A stretch of 64,000 nucleotides of DNA from Phocaeicola plebeius (GTDB taxonomy: Bacteria > Bacteroidota > Bacteroidia > Bacteroidales > Bacteroidaceae). Positions within the stretch are counted from its first letter, which is position 1. Every line of letters starts with the position of its first letter. Location of the stretch: positions 1 through 64,000 of the forward strand of contig NZ_QSQT01000003.1 in assembly GCF_003437535.1 (NCBI RefSeq), in the 5' to 3' direction. Shown one piece after another: positions 53,586 to 62,833 of the stretch. Below the pieces are notes generated by a model that searched no databases, had not been told where the DNA came from, and was given only the letters and a program-made list of their open reading frames with translations. The position numbers and the translations under genes are program-made.

Positions 53586-53635
53586 GGCATGAATCGTATG
53601 ATTACTGAATTTCAGAAACCCGTACGATTCATGCC
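53586..53635. repeat. 13-bp perfect inverted repeat between nrdJ and folB
   Basis: GGCATGAATCGTA (53586-53598) pairs exactly with TACGATTCATGCC (53623-53635). The 24-base loop has its own CTGAA/TTCAG palindrome. No T-run follows. It resembles the hairpin at 13101. Confidence 0.6.
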
Positions 53636-53668
53636 TGCGCATTTATAAAATATGTATTTCGTCGGCGA

Positions 53669-56215
53669 TTATCCGCAACGTGAAGAACCGCATGTCTTAC
53701 AAATCAGACAGCCTTCCTGATATACCAGTGTTTCATGGCCGCAGTTCGGGCATTTCACGCCTTTGGCCTCGGTACCATCCTGTACGTATTTCTTCAGTGC
53801 TCTTTCCACACCGTTTTTCCAGGTGTTGATGTTTTCACTGTCGAGTTGCAGAGAACCTACCAGTTTGATAACCTGTTCGATAGGCATTCTCCAGCGGAGT
53901 ACTCCTGAAATCAGTTTGGCGTAGTTCCAGTATTCCTTGTTGAACTTTTCAGAAAGGCCTTCAATGGTCATCTTATAGCCACGCTTGTTTTCGAACTGGA
54001 AGTCATAATGCTTGGTTCCGTCCTCATCGTAGCTCTTGATGATACGTCCGCTGGTGACAGATTTCGGTAATACGATACCTTCTTCATCATCCTGCAGACC
54101 GGTAAAGATTTCGTAAGGTCTTCCGTCGAGCAAGCCTACGAATGCCACCCATTTTTCCTTGTTGTTCTGGAATCGTACTACATCAGCTTCCAGCACTTTC
54201 GGGCGTACCTCTACCACCTGAGGCGGTTTGCAACGGCATTCTTCCTCTTCTTCTTTCTTGTCTTTTTTCTTGGTAGAAATCAGCACTCCGGCACGTGAAC
54301 CGTCACGGTATACCGTACATCCCTTACATCCTGAACGCCATGCTTCCACATACAACTGGTTGACGAGGTCTTCGCTTACGTTGTTGGGCAGGTTGATGGT
54401 CACACTGATAGAGTGGTCCACCCATTTCTGGATACGTCCTTGCATCTTCACTTTCATCAGCCAGTCCACATCGTTTGAGGTGGCTCTGTAATAGGGTGAT
54501 TTTGCTACCAGCTCGTCAATCTCTTCCTGCGTGTAACGTTTGTCCGGATCGTATCCGTTGATTTTCATCCAGGTGAGGAATTTGTGGTGGAATACCACGT
54601 ATTCTTCGAATGCATCTCCTGTTTCGTCTACAAAGTCTACGTGTACATTCGCATCGTTCGGGTTTACTTTGCGGCGGCGTTTGTACACAGGCATAAATAC
54701 CGGTTCGATACCGGAAGTAGTCTGTGTCATCAAGCTGGTAGTTCCTGTCGGAGCAATGGTCAAGCAGGCAATGTTTCTTCTACCGTATTTTTTCATTTCT
54801 TCGTACAGTTCCGGGTCAGCTTCTTTCAGGCGGTTGATGAACGGGTTGTTCTTTTCACGTTCTGCGTCGTAGATTTCGAAAGCACCACGTTCTTTGGCCA
54901 TGTTTACAGATGAACGGTAAGCCTCCAATGCGATTGTCTTGTGAACTTTCTCAGAGAATTCAGTAGCTTCTTCCGTACCATAACGCAATCCCATAGCTGC
55001 CAGCATGTCACCTTCTGCAGTGATACCTACACCCGTACGGCGTCCCAGTCCTGATTTGTGGTAAATTTTCTCCCACAAGTGACGTTCGCTTCCTTTTACT
55101 TCCATGCTCTCAGGGTCAGAGTCAATCTTTTCAAGGATGCGTTCAATCTTTTCCAATTCCAGATCGATGATATCATCCATGATGCGCTGAGCCAGTGCTA
55201 CATGTTTCTTGAATAAATCAAAGTCGAAGTATGCTTCCGGTGTAAAAGGATTTACTACGTATGAGTACAAGTTGATGGCCAGCAGGCGGCATGAATCGTA
55301 CGGACACAATGGAATTTCACCGCATGGATTGGTAGATACCGTACGGAAGCCTAAGTCTGCATAGCAGTCGGGCACAGATTCACGGATAATTGTATCCCAG
55401 AACAATACACCCGGTTCGGCAGATTTCCATGCGTTGTGTACGATTTTTTTCCATAGAGCTGACGCATCTATTTCTTTTGAAACCATCGGGTTGGGTGAAT
55501 CTATCGGGTACTGCTGGGTATAAGGCTTTCCTTCTACAGCAGCTTGCATGAATTCGTCGTCTAATTTTACAGAGACGTTGGCTCCGGTTACCTTTCCTTC
55601 GGTCATTTTGGCATCGATGAAAGATTCAGAGTCCGGATGCTTGATGGATACGCTCAGCATCAGGGCACCACGGCGTCCGTCTTGTGCTACTTCACGGGTA
55701 GAATTAGAATAGCGCTCCATGAAAGGAACAAGACCCGTTGAAGTCAGAGCTGAGTTTTTTACCGGAGAACCTTTCGGACGGATGTGTGACAAGTCATGTC
55801 CTACACCACCACGTCGCTTCATCAGCTGTACCTGCTCTTCGTCGATGCGGATAATAGCTCCGTATGAGTCAGCGCTTCCGTCAAGTCCGATTACAAAGCA
55901 GTTTGATAATGAAGCAATCTGGTAGTCATTTCCAATTCCGGTCATCGGGCTTCCCTGAGGAACGATGTACTTGAAATGGTCAAGCAAATCAAAAAGTTCT
56001 TGAGAACTGAGAGCATTAGGATATTTAGCCTCTACGCGGGCTACTTCATTGGCAATTCGCCAATGCATATCCTCTGGCGATTTTTCATAGATGTTTCCAA
56101 ATGAGTCTTTCACCGCGTATTTGTTTACCCAAACACGTGCGGCCAACTCGTCTCCTTTGAAATACTCCAATGAAGCGTTGTAGGCTTCATCGTAGCTGTA
56201 CGTTTTTTTTTCCAC
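53669..56215 (-). CDS. nrdJ: adenosylcobalamin-dependent ribonucleotide reductase
   Basis: Class II ribonucleotide reductase making deoxynucleotides without oxygen, using vitamin B12. 848 residues with an ATP-cone-like N-terminal part, STNPCGEIPLCPYDSC (active-site cysteine region), and the TIAPTGTTSLMTQTTSG loop. The C-terminus has cysteine pairs CPNCG and CLICKTCGSSRCG, a zinc-ribbon type tail with likely reductant cysteines. Its promoter is a perfect consensus at 56296. No B12 riboswitch is evident in the 80-base leader. Confidence 0.95.
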   Translation of the reverse strand: MEKKTYSYDEAYNASLEYFKGDELAARVWVNKYAVKDSFGNIYEKSPEDMHWRIANEVARVEAKYPNALSSQELFDLLDHFKYIVPQGSPMTGIGNDYQIASLSNCFVIGLDGSADSYGAIIRIDEEQVQLMKRRGGVGHDLSHIRPKGSPVKNSALTSTGLVPFMERYSNSTREVAQDGRRGALMLSVSIKHPDSESFIDAKMTEGKVTGANVSVKLDDEFMQAAVEGKPYTQQYPIDSPNPMVSKEIDASALWKKIVHNAWKSAEPGVLFWDTIIRESVPDCYADLGFRTVSTNPCGEIPLCPYDSCRLLAINLYSYVVNPFTPEAYFDFDLFKKHVALAQRIMDDIIDLELEKIERILEKIDSDPESMEVKGSERHLWEKIYHKSGLGRRTGVGITAEGDMLAAMGLRYGTEEATEFSEKVHKTIALEAYRSSVNMAKERGAFEIYDAEREKNNPFINRLKEADPELYEEMKKYGRRNIACLTIAPTGTTSLMTQTTSGIEPVFMPVYKRRRKVNPNDANVHVDFVDETGDAFEEYVVFHHKFLTWMKINGYDPDKRYTQEEIDELVAKSPYYRATSNDVDWLMKVKMQGRIQKWVDHSISVTINLPNNVSEDLVNQLYVEAWRSGCKGCTVYRDGSRAGVLISTKKKDKKEEEEECRCKPPQVVEVRPKVLEADVVRFQNNKEKWVAFVGLLDGRPYEIFTGLQDDEEGIVLPKSVTSGRIIKSYDEDGTKHYDFQFENKRGYKMTIEGLSEKFNKEYWNYAKLISGVLRWRMPIEQVIKLVGSLQLDSENINTWKNGVERALKKYVQDGTEAKGVKCPNCGHETLVYQEGCLICKTCGSSRCG

Positions 56216-56295
56216 GGTTGTTATATGAATAAGTTTGTTTTCAATAAAAATAGTAAAGGTGTAGAAAGTTTGCTTTTATTGCTAACAAACGTCTG

Positions 56296-56326
56296 CAAAT
56301 CTAAAGATGTTTTTTTAATTGGCAAA
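56296..56326 (-). promoter_or_regulatory. promoter of nrdJ
   Basis: On the minus strand TTTG (56326-56323), a 19-bp spacer, then TAGATTTG (56303-56296). Perfect Bacteroidetes promoter. The leader is about 75 bases. Confidence 0.8.
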
Positions 56327-56505
56327 ATAAAAAAGAAATAAGTTATTAACAATGTGGATGGTTTTCTGTTTTTATTTTTTATTGTATTGATAATTAATTG
56401 TTTGTGGAATTTGTAAATCTGAAAAGTTTTCCAAAACGGGAAACATGCTTGAAATATGCGTGTTTCTTGCTTGAGAATGAAGTAGGGATATTCAAGGATT
56501 CTTGT

Positions 56506-56513
56506 TACCTTTG
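56506..56513 (+). promoter_or_regulatory. -7 box of nitroreductase gene
   Basis: TACCTTTG, 27 bases before the start. No clear -33 TTTG at the usual distance. Confidence 0.55.
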
Positions 56514-56540
56514 TGTAGTATCATATAAAGCCTATATATT

Positions 56541-57281
56541 ATGGAATCAATAAAGAACAGACGGACCATTCGTAAATACAAGCAGGATGATGTGCCTGCC
56601 GCTTTACTGAATGAATTGTTGGAGGAGTCTTTCCGTGCTTCTACGATGGGAAATATGCAGTTGTATAGTGTGGTGGTAACCCGGAATGCAGAAATGAAAT
56701 CGCGTTTGGCACCGGCTCATTTTAATCAGCCAATGGTTACTTCAGCCCCTGTAGTGCTCACTTTCTGTGCCGATTTTAACCGCTTCAGTAAATGGTGTGA
56801 ACAGCGCAAGGCGGTACCGGGGTATAATAATTTTATTTCTTTCTTGAATGCGGCTACGGATGCGCTGTTGGTGACACAGAACTTCTGTACGTTAGCAGAG
56901 GAAGCCGGATTGGGAATTTGTTATTTGGGAACTACCATTTATAATCCGGATCAGATTATTGATTTGCTGGAGCTCCCAGAGCTGGTTGTTCCTGTAGCAA
57001 CGATTACTGTTGGTTATCCGGATGAGTGCCCTGAACAGCCGGACCGCTTACCTGTGCAGGGGATTATTCATGAAGAAAAGTATCAGGATTACACACCTTC
57101 CATGATTGACCAGATTTATGCTTATAAGGAAGCGTTGCCGGAGAACAAGCATTTTGTCGAAATCAATCATACCGAGACATTGGCTCAAATCTTTACGGAC
57201 ATCCGCTATAAGAAGGCTGATAATGAATTTATGTCTGAAGGTTTGAAGAAGGTGCTGAAGCGTCAGGGATTTGATAAGTGA
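56541..57281 (+). CDS. nitroreductase-family FMN oxidoreductase
   Basis: 246 residues of the nitroreductase fold. The N-terminal SIKNRRTIRKYKQDDV is the FMN-phosphate-binding Arg-rich segment, and GLGICYLGTTIYNPDQI is the usual later segment. It is homodimeric in related proteins and NAD(P)H-dependent. The physiological substrate is unknown. It is convergent with dnaA. Confidence 0.9.
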   Translation: MESIKNRRTIRKYKQDDVPAALLNELLEESFRASTMGNMQLYSVVVTRNAEMKSRLAPAHFNQPMVTSAPVVLTFCADFNRFSKWCEQRKAVPGYNNFISFLNAATDALLVTQNFCTLAEEAGLGICYLGTTIYNPDQIIDLLELPELVVPVATITVGYPDECPEQPDRLPVQGIIHEEKYQDYTPSMIDQIYAYKEALPENKHFVEINHTETLAQIFTDIRYKKADNEFMSEGLKKVLKRQGFDK

Positions 57282-57300
57282 TTATAGTTGATAGTTGAAA

Positions 57301-57346
57301 GATAATAAAAATGGCGGCTGGAACTCCAGTCGCCATTTTTATTATC
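57301..57346. terminator. bidirectional terminator between nitroreductase and dnaA
   Basis: A 16-bp perfect stem (57301-57316 with 57331-57346), extended inside by CTGG/CCAG, with A and T runs in the arms. It overlaps the dnaA stop codon. Confidence 0.85.
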
Positions 57347-58757
57347 TTGTGCGAAGACTCATTTCAATTTCTTCGATTTCTGCCTTAAATGATTTGTCTA
57401 CGTCTACCTGATCTTTCACAATCTTGCATGCGTGCAATACGGTAGCATGGTCTTTGTTTCCGATGAGCTGACCAATTTTGGAGGAAGACGTATCGGTATG
57501 CTTCTTGGCCAGATACATTGCCACTTGTCTCACCTGCACTACTTCCCGTTTACGGGTTTTGGTATGGATGGCTGTTTCATCTATCTTGTAATGCTCGCAT
57601 ACTTTGGCAATGATATCGCTTACCGTCATCGGTTTGCTTTCTGCGCACTTCACAGCCTTTCTGACGATGCGTTGAGCCAAATCCAAGTCGATTTCCCGTT
57701 TGAACAAAATAGACTGTGCCAATAATGAGTTGACGATACCTTCCAGTTCACGTACGCTTTCGTTCACGCTTTCTGCGATGTAGCCGATGACAGATTCCGG
57801 AATGGTCAGTCCGTCGCGTTTTATCTTATTACGCAAGATGTTTTTCCGCAATTCAATATCCGGTTTTTCCAATTCCGCTACCAGTCCCCATTTGAAACGG
57901 GTCAGCAATCGTTCCTCCATTCCTTGAAGCATCACAGGGGCACGGTCTGAAGTCAGAATCAGCTGTTTTCCGTTCTGGTGAAGATGGTTGAAAATATGGA
58001 AGAATGTATTCTGCGTTTTGGTTACTCCGGCAAACTCCTGAATATCATCAATGATGAGCACGTCGATAGTTTGGTAGAAGCTGATGAAATCATTGAAGTG
58101 GTTTGTACGTACTGAGTCTGTATACTGCACCTGGAAAAGGTGAGCAGATACATACAATACGCGTTTTTCCGGATATAATTCCTTGATACGGGTTCCGATG
58201 GCATTGATAAGATGAGTCTTACCCACACCTGATGGACCGTAGATGAATAACGGGTTGAAGGTACGTGCTGGATTCTGTGCTACAGTTTCCGCTACCGTTC
58301 TCGAAAATTCATTGCTATTTCCTTTGATGAAATTCTCAAAGTTATAGTTCGGGTTCAAATGCGGATCCAAATCCTGTGGAGCCGGAGCTTGCAGAGGATT
58401 GGGTGCTTTATTCCCATTGTAAACAGGAGCCTGTTCTGGCAATGCAGAAGAACGTTTGGTTCCTTCTATATTAACAGTGATATGGTTTGTCTTATCTGTC
58501 AGGATAGAATACATCAACTCCGTGCCTTCACCTATTTCTTTATAGATGGCGGCGCGCAGCAGTCCCACATATTTTTCTTCCAGATATTCATAGAAGAAAG
58601 GGCTGGGGACGCCGATTGTCAATGCCTTTTCCGTAGCTTCATATTTTAAAGGTACGATAGGCTCAAACCATGTTTTAAAAGCCGTAGCATTTACATTGTC
58701 TTTAATGAAAGAGAGGCAACGATTCCACAATGCAACGGCTTGGTTATGTTCAATCAT
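57342..58757 (-). CDS. dnaA: chromosomal replication initiator protein DnaA
   Basis: Binds oriC and opens DNA for replication. 471 residues: N-terminal domain (about 1-90), a Pro/Asn-rich linker (105-140), AAA+ core with Walker A GPSGVGKT at 174-181 and Walker [10 protein letters not shown], and C-terminal DnaA-box-binding helix-turn-helix with [11 protein letters not shown]. It lies 430 bases from the nearest gene upstream. The nearby oriC was not demonstrated. Confidence 0.96.
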   Translation of the reverse strand: MIEHNQAVALWNRCLSFIKDNVNATAFKTWFEPIVPLKYEATEKALTIGVPSPFFYEYLEEKYVGLLRAAIYKEIGEGTELMYSILTDKTNHITVNIEGTKRSSALPEQAPVYNGNKAPNPLQAPAPQDLDPHLNPNYNFENFIKGNSNEFSRTVAETVAQNPARTFNPLFIYGPSGVGKTHLINAIGTRIKELYPEKRVLYVSAHLFQVQYTDSVRTNHFNDFISFYQTIDVLIIDDIQEFAGVTKTQNTFFHIFNHLHQNGKQLILTSDRAPVMLQGMEERLLTRFKWGLVAELEKPDIELRKNILRNKIKRDGLTIPESVIGYIAESVNESVRELEGIVNSLLAQSILFKREIDLDLAQRIVRKAVKCAESKPMTVSDIIAKVCEHYKIDETAIHTKTRKREVVQVRQVAMYLAKKHTDTSSSKIGQLIGNKDHATVLHACKIVKDQVDVDKSFKAEIEEIEMSLRTR

Positions 58758-58954
58758 ACGTGCGTTGTTATTAATAAAGCGAAACTTCTACGCTTGCAAA
58801 TTTCGTAATCAAATTTCAGAAAAACAAATGGCTTTTTCCTTGCTTTTTATTTTAATAAATTAAGGGGTTGATAAATAGGAGGTTACAAAGTTGTTAAATT
58901 ATTGATAAAATGAATTTGACTTGCTTTTTAGTAATCTCTTATTTTTCAGTTATT

Positions 58955-58962
58955 TAACTTTG
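58955..58962 (+). promoter_or_regulatory. orphan plus-strand -7 box
   Basis: TAACTTTG matches the consensus, but no -33 is clear and no ORF follows. It could start a small RNA ending at the hairpin at 59135. Confidence 0.35.
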
Positions 58963-59134
58963 CCTATATGTAAGGCTACATACTACTCTATTTTGTCGTT
59001 TCCCTTTGAAAATCATAAGGTTGCATTCTTATAAGAAAATGTATCTTTAGAGCTTTGCTATTTAGAATATTTCTATATAGTAACCTGTTCGTAATATTTT
59101 ATGCTTAGAAATGGTGCTCTGTTTAAGGAGACAA

Positions 59135-59167
59135 AAAAGAAGGCATAAACTGGATATGCCTTCTTTT
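59135..59167. terminator. bidirectional terminator after the MCE-domain gene
   Basis: A 13-bp perfect stem (59135-59147 with 59155-59167) and a 7-base loop. A T-run follows on the minus strand (ends the mlaD/amidase transcript) and TTTTATC on the plus strand. Confidence 0.9.
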
Positions 59168-59188
59168 ATCTGTTTGATTTATATGTGT

Positions 59189-60076
59189 TTATTTATCTTT
59201 CTTTCCGAAGAGTGAGAAGTGTACATAACGTTTCGGATGCTCTTGCAGGTCTTTAAGAAGTGAGGCTGCATTGGCAGATGTAGCGTTAAGGTTCTTATAC
59301 AGTGCATCATCATTCAACAGCAATCCGATAGAGTTATCCTTGCTGCCTAACTTTTCGGTCAGCAGGTGTACATTCTGAAGGGTGGAGTCTACTTTTTGGA
59401 AAGTAGCTGCATAGTCAATTCCTTTCAAGTTTTCACTGATACCTTTCAGGTTTTCAGTGATAGCGGTTACGTTGCTTGTCAGTTGAGGGATGTCTTTGCT
59501 CATCAGTCCATGAAGCTGTACGCTGGTCGCATTAAGTGATGCTGTCAGCTTTTCTGCGTTGTGTAGCGTTTGTTTTAATGACGGGTCAGCTAACAACTGG
59601 TTTAGTGAACTCAGGATAGAGTCCAGCTTCGGCATCATCTGTTCTACCTTCGGGAGCAAGTCTTTCTCTGCTTTTCCCAGGATACCGGTATTGGCAGTTC
59701 CTTCAATGGTATCTCCCGGGTTCAGGAAGGTGGTTGACTCATATTGCAGCATCATGTTCATCTTAACGGTTCCCAGCATTTCTGTCACCAATTCAGCTTT
59801 ACTTCCTGTGGGGATACGCAAGTCCTGATCTACTTCAATGCCCACAATGACATGTCCGGGATGCTGATGGTCGTATTGCAAGTCGCGTACGATACCTATT
59901 TTATAACCATTGGCAAATACAGGGCTTGATTGAGCCAGTCCATTCACATCGGTAAAGTCTACGTAATAGTAACTTTCCGGTTTGAACATGCTGATTCCTT
60001 TCAGGTAGTTGATGCCGAAAAAAAGAATCAGTAATGCTCCGATTCCTGCTAATCCGATTTTTACTTCTTTCTTCAT
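59189..60076 (-). CDS. MCE-domain (MlaD-like) lipid transport protein
   Basis: 295 residues: one N-terminal transmembrane helix (about residues 7-26), an MCE domain (about 37-115, YYYVDFTDVNGLAQSSPVFANGYK), and a C-terminal coiled-coil-like part of repeated NLKGISENLKGI type. Such proteins form a hexameric ring for phospholipid transport between membranes with MlaEF ATPase/permease partners, which are not here. It follows the amidase gene by 19 bases. Confidence 0.88.
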   Translation of the reverse strand: MKKEVKIGLAGIGALLILFFGINYLKGISMFKPESYYYVDFTDVNGLAQSSPVFANGYKIGIVRDLQYDHQHPGHVIVGIEVDQDLRIPTGSKAELVTEMLGTVKMNMMLQYESTTFLNPGDTIEGTANTGILGKAEKDLLPKVEQMMPKLDSILSSLNQLLADPSLKQTLHNAEKLTASLNATSVQLHGLMSKDIPQLTSNVTAITENLKGISENLKGIDYAATFQKVDSTLQNVHLLTEKLGSKDNSIGLLLNDDALYKNLNATSANAASLLKDLQEHPKRYVHFSLFGKKDK

Positions 60077-60095
60077 ATATATTCTTTCTCTTTTG

Positions 60096-61289
60096 TTATC
60101 TGTTTTGTTTGAATTCTCGTATTGCTTGGTTGATGTTCATTTTTACCCCGTCTTTAAAGGCAATAATAAACGCATCCTTAAATTTACTGTCTACTTTACT
60201 TCTTTTCAAGCGGAGTATCTTGTTGTAGTTTGTATCTGAACCGTATGTGTATTTTATGATACCTTTTTCTTTATAACTGTCTACAGGAGAAAGTCCTTTG
60301 AACTGTTTGCTCTTGGGTGAAAGCTTACGGTCGGAAGTTAATATCTGTATTTTGAATACAGGCTTTCCCGCAGGGCTCACTTCATTGCTTCGCGAAGCAG
60401 CTTGTTTTGCGGGTGTGGTAGTCACTTCTGATGCTTCTACTTCTGGCGTATCTGGAGTTTCCATTGGAGGAGCAGCATTTTCAACAGCCATCAGTCGGGT
60501 GCTTCCCGCAACTTTTTCTCCTTTATAATTCAGAAATGCCCGATAGATACTTTGTGCCAGTGTAGAACTACCTTGCTCAGACAATAGGAATGATTCTTCT
60601 GTGGGATTAGTGATATATCCAAGTTCTATCAGCACACTGGGCATCGATGTGGCGCGTAGTACCAGAAATCCGGCCTGATGTACTCCTTTGTTGGTACGGT
60701 TGGCATTCCGGAAACACCGTTGCACTGCTGTTGCGAAATTGACACTTTGTGCCATGTTCTTGTCTTGCAGAAATTCGAATATGATGTAACTTTCTGCTGA
60801 GTTCGGGTTGAATCCGGCATAACGCTGTTTATAGTCATCTTCGATGAGAATTACCGCATTTTCTTTCTTGGCTACTTCCAGATTCTCTTCTGTTCGGTGA
60901 AGACCAAGGGTATAGGTTTCAGTACCGCTAACCTTGCTGCTTCTTGAAGCTATTGAATTGGTGTGGATAGAAATAAAGAGGTCAGCTTTGGCGTCATTCG
61001 CAATTTCAGCCCTTCTATGCAGCGGAATAAACACATCTTTTTCGCGTGTGTATACAACCTTTGTGTCCGGACAGTTTTGTTTGATGAGCCGTCCCAGTTT
61101 TAGAGCTACACTCAAGTTGATGTTTTTTTCCTTGCCTCTTCTGCCTACTGCTCCAGGGTCGTGTCCCCCGTGTCCGGCGTCAATTACGACGGTGAATTTT
61201 GTTTCCGCAGCGTATGTCTGTGGAAACAAGCTGAAGGTCAGTAACAAGCTTGTTGCAAAAAACAGTATGTGGAATATTCTCTTCTGCAT
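60096..61289 (-). CDS. N-acetylmuramoyl-L-alanine amidase
   Basis: 397 residues with a signal peptide ending in TYAAE. The Amidase_3 catalytic domain has zinc ligands in DAGHGGHDPG, the His of SIHTNS, and the Glu of LIELGYITNP. The C-terminal 100 residues (VFKIQILTSDRKLSPKSK) are like a SPOR-type fold that binds denuded glycan. It cleaves peptidoglycan amide bonds, likely at division. The MCE-domain gene follows. Confidence 0.92.
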   Translation of the reverse strand: MQKRIFHILFFATSLLLTFSLFPQTYAAETKFTVVIDAGHGGHDPGAVGRRGKEKNINLSVALKLGRLIKQNCPDTKVVYTREKDVFIPLHRRAEIANDAKADLFISIHTNSIASRSSKVSGTETYTLGLHRTEENLEVAKKENAVILIEDDYKQRYAGFNPNSAESYIIFEFLQDKNMAQSVNFATAVQRCFRNANRTNKGVHQAGFLVLRATSMPSVLIELGYITNPTEESFLLSEQGSSTLAQSIYRAFLNYKGEKVAGSTRLMAVENAAPPMETPDTPEVEASEVTTTPAKQAASRSNEVSPAGKPVFKIQILTSDRKLSPKSKQFKGLSPVDSYKEKGIIKYTYGSDTNYNKILRLKRSKVDSKFKDAFIIAFKDGVKMNINQAIREFKQNR

Positions 61290-61305
61290 AATTAAAATAA
61301 CGGGG

Positions 61306-61313
61306 CAAAGTTA
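61306..61313 (-). promoter_or_regulatory. -7 box of the amidase/MCE transcript
   Basis: TAACTTTG on the minus strand, 16 bases before the amidase start. Confidence 0.5.
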
Positions 61314-61417
61314 ATATTTTTTTGTCGACTTGTTTTCTGTTGCTTCAAGAATTCTTCTATAGCTGTAATAATTGCTATAAAAACCGAAAAATAAGCAGGT
61401 CTTTGTTTTAAAATTTC

Positions 61418-61425
61418 TACATTTG
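61418..61425 (+). promoter_or_regulatory. -7 box of folD
   Basis: TACATTTG, 30 bases before the start. The TTTG upstream is only 12 bp away, so the -33 element is unclear. Confidence 0.5.
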
Positions 61426-61455
61426 TGTAATTCGTAAAACAGAAAGGAGTAATTT

Positions 61456-62334
61456 ATGACATTAATTGATGGAAAAGCTGTTTCAGAACAGGTGAAACAG
61501 GAAATTGCTGCCGAAGTGGCTGAGATTGTAGCCAAGGGAGGGAAGCGTCCTCATTTAGCTGCCATTTTAGTCGGACATGACGGAGGTAGTGAAACTTACG
61601 TAGCTGCAAAGGTCAAGGCTTGTGAAGTATGCGGATTCAAATCAACTTTGATTCGCTACGAGTCAGATGTGACAGAAGAAGAACTTCTGGCAAAGGTACA
61701 GGAACTGAATGCTGATCCCGATGTGGACGGTTTTATCGTACAGCTTCCGTTGCCTGCTCATATCTCCGAGCAAAAAGTTATTGAAACGATAGACTATCGT
61801 AAAGACGTCGACGGTTTCCATCCTATCAATGTTGGACGTTTGTCGATTGGTCTTCCTTGTTATATCTCTGCAACGCCTAATGGTATTATGGAGCTGCTGC
61901 GTCGTTATCAGATTGAGACAAAAGGTAAGAAGTGCGTTATTTTAGGGCGAAGCAACATTGTTGGAAAACCAATGGCTATGCTGATGATGCAGAAAGCGTG
62001 TCCGGGGGATGCCACAGTAACCGTATGTCACAGCCGGAGCAAGGATTTGGTGAAGGAATGTCAGGAAGCCGATATTCTGATAGCTGCCATGGGACAACCT
62101 AACTTTGTGACAGCCGACATGGTGAAGGAAGGAGCTGTTGTGATTGATGTAGGTACCACACGTGTGCCCGATGCCACTAAAAAATCCGGTTTTAAATTGA
62201 CGGGTGATGTGAAGTTTGACGAAGTAGCTCCGAAGTGCTCTTACATTACGCCGGTACCGGGTGGGGTAGGTCCTATGACCATTGTTTCATTGATGAAAAA
62301 TACGCTGTTGGCTGGGAAAAAAGCAATATATTGA
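61456..62334 (+). CDS. folD: methylenetetrahydrofolate dehydrogenase / cyclohydrolase
   Basis: Bifunctional one-carbon enzyme interconverting 5,10-methylene-, methenyl- and 10-formyl-THF with NADP. 292 residues. Substrate-binding [10 protein letters not shown] with the catalytic Lys near residue 56, [11 protein letters not shown], and Rossmann motif [11 protein letters not shown] are visible. The usual PGGVGPMT end motif is intact. Complements the cyclo-ligase, folB and gcvT in this window. Confidence 0.95.
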   Translation: MTLIDGKAVSEQVKQEIAAEVAEIVAKGGKRPHLAAILVGHDGGSETYVAAKVKACEVCGFKSTLIRYESDVTEEELLAKVQELNADPDVDGFIVQLPLPAHISEQKVIETIDYRKDVDGFHPINVGRLSIGLPCYISATPNGIMELLRRYQIETKGKKCVILGRSNIVGKPMAMLMMQKACPGDATVTVCHSRSKDLVKECQEADILIAAMGQPNFVTADMVKEGAVVIDVGTTRVPDATKKSGFKLTGDVKFDEVAPKCSYITPVPGGVGPMTIVSLMKNTLLAGKKAIY

Positions 62335-62362
62335 GAAAATAGAAGATTTTTTTGAAGAAAAG

Positions 62363-62393
62363 TTTGCAGATTCAGAAAAATCCTCTACCTTTG
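62363..62393 (+). promoter_or_regulatory. promoter of the tRNA-His pair
   Basis: TTTG (62363-62366), exactly 19 bp, then TACCTTTG (62386-62393): same form as the other tRNA promoters here. Confidence 0.85.
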
Positions 62394-62420
62394 CATCGCT
62401 TTTGAGAAGGAAGCCAACAT

Positions 62421-62495
62421 GGTGACTATAGTTCAGTTGGTTAGAGCGTCAGATTGTGGTTCTGAATGTCGTGGGTTCGAGTCCCACTAGTCACC
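62421..62495 (+). tRNA. tRNA-His (anticodon GTG), copy 1
   Basis: Acceptor GTGACTA pairs with TAGTCAC, preceded by the additional G-1 opposite the C73. The anticodon loop TTGTGGT has GTG. No encoded CCA. Confidence 0.95.
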
Positions 62496-62527
62496 CTTTC
62501 TTTAAAAGCGATTTTTCATACCAACAT

Positions 62528-62602
62528 GGTGACTATAGTTCAGTTGGTTAGAGCGTCAGATTGTGGTTCTGAATGTCGTGGGTTCGAGTCCCACTAGTCA
62601 CC
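62528..62602 (+). tRNA. tRNA-His (anticodon GTG), copy 2
   Basis: Identical to copy 1, shifted by 107 bases together with the preceding CCAACAT, which marks a recent tandem duplication. Confidence 0.95.
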
Positions 62603-62615
62603 CGTTTAAGAATTG

Positions 62616-62645
62616 AAAGTCCTGCAGTTTTGCGGGACTTTTTTA
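62616..62645 (+). terminator. terminator of the tRNA-His pair
   Basis: AAGTCCTGCA (62617-62626) pairs with TGCGGGACTT (62631-62640, one G-U pair), then TTTT. Confidence 0.85.
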
Positions 62646-62670
62646 TTTCTCTATGGTTTTGTTTGTATAC

Positions 62671-62709
62671 AAAAAATGCGCTATCAGACCTTCACAGGCG
62701 GATAGCGCA
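62671..62709 (-). terminator. possible gdhA terminator (minus strand)
   Basis: TGCGCTATC (62677-62685) and GATAGCGCA (62701-62709) form a 9-bp stem. On the minus strand it is followed by TTTTTT. It sits 125 bases behind the gdhA stop. Confidence 0.7.
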
Positions 62710-62833
62710 AGCTACAATACAAAATACAAATACAACTAAACGAGATTTTGTGCTAAAAATTAAAGCATTCAAAGATATGAATAAAAATTATCTTTTGTTC
62801 ATGTTTGCTTTAAATTTTAATTATCCTTAATAT

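Larger units (their letters stand above)
56216..56540. other. AT-rich intergenic stretch between nrdJ and nitroreductase gene
   Basis: 325 bases without a gene. It holds the nrdJ promoter, the nitroreductase -7 box, and imperfect DnaA-box-like sites (TTATTAACA and TGTGGATGG near 56343-56360). These fit the consensus poorly, so no origin is called. Confidence 0.5.
58758..59188. other. gene-free stretch upstream of dnaA
   Basis: About 430 AT-rich bases. Holds the dnaA leader, a plus-strand -7 box at 58955-58962 with no plus-strand gene for 2.4 kb, and the terminator at 59135-59167. No TTATCCACA-type DnaA box was found by eye. A roughly 200-base transcript on the plus strand is possible. Confidence 0.5.

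Noticed and set aside
56216..56300. Cobalamin riboswitch before nrdJ
   Set aside because: The leader is about 75 bases and I do not see the conserved B12-box core.
56216..56540. oriC near nrdJ or upstream of dnaA
   Set aside because: Only imperfect DnaA-box-like sites (TTATTAACA, TGTGGATGG) were seen, and none upstream of dnaA itself. A skew calculation on the genome would decide.
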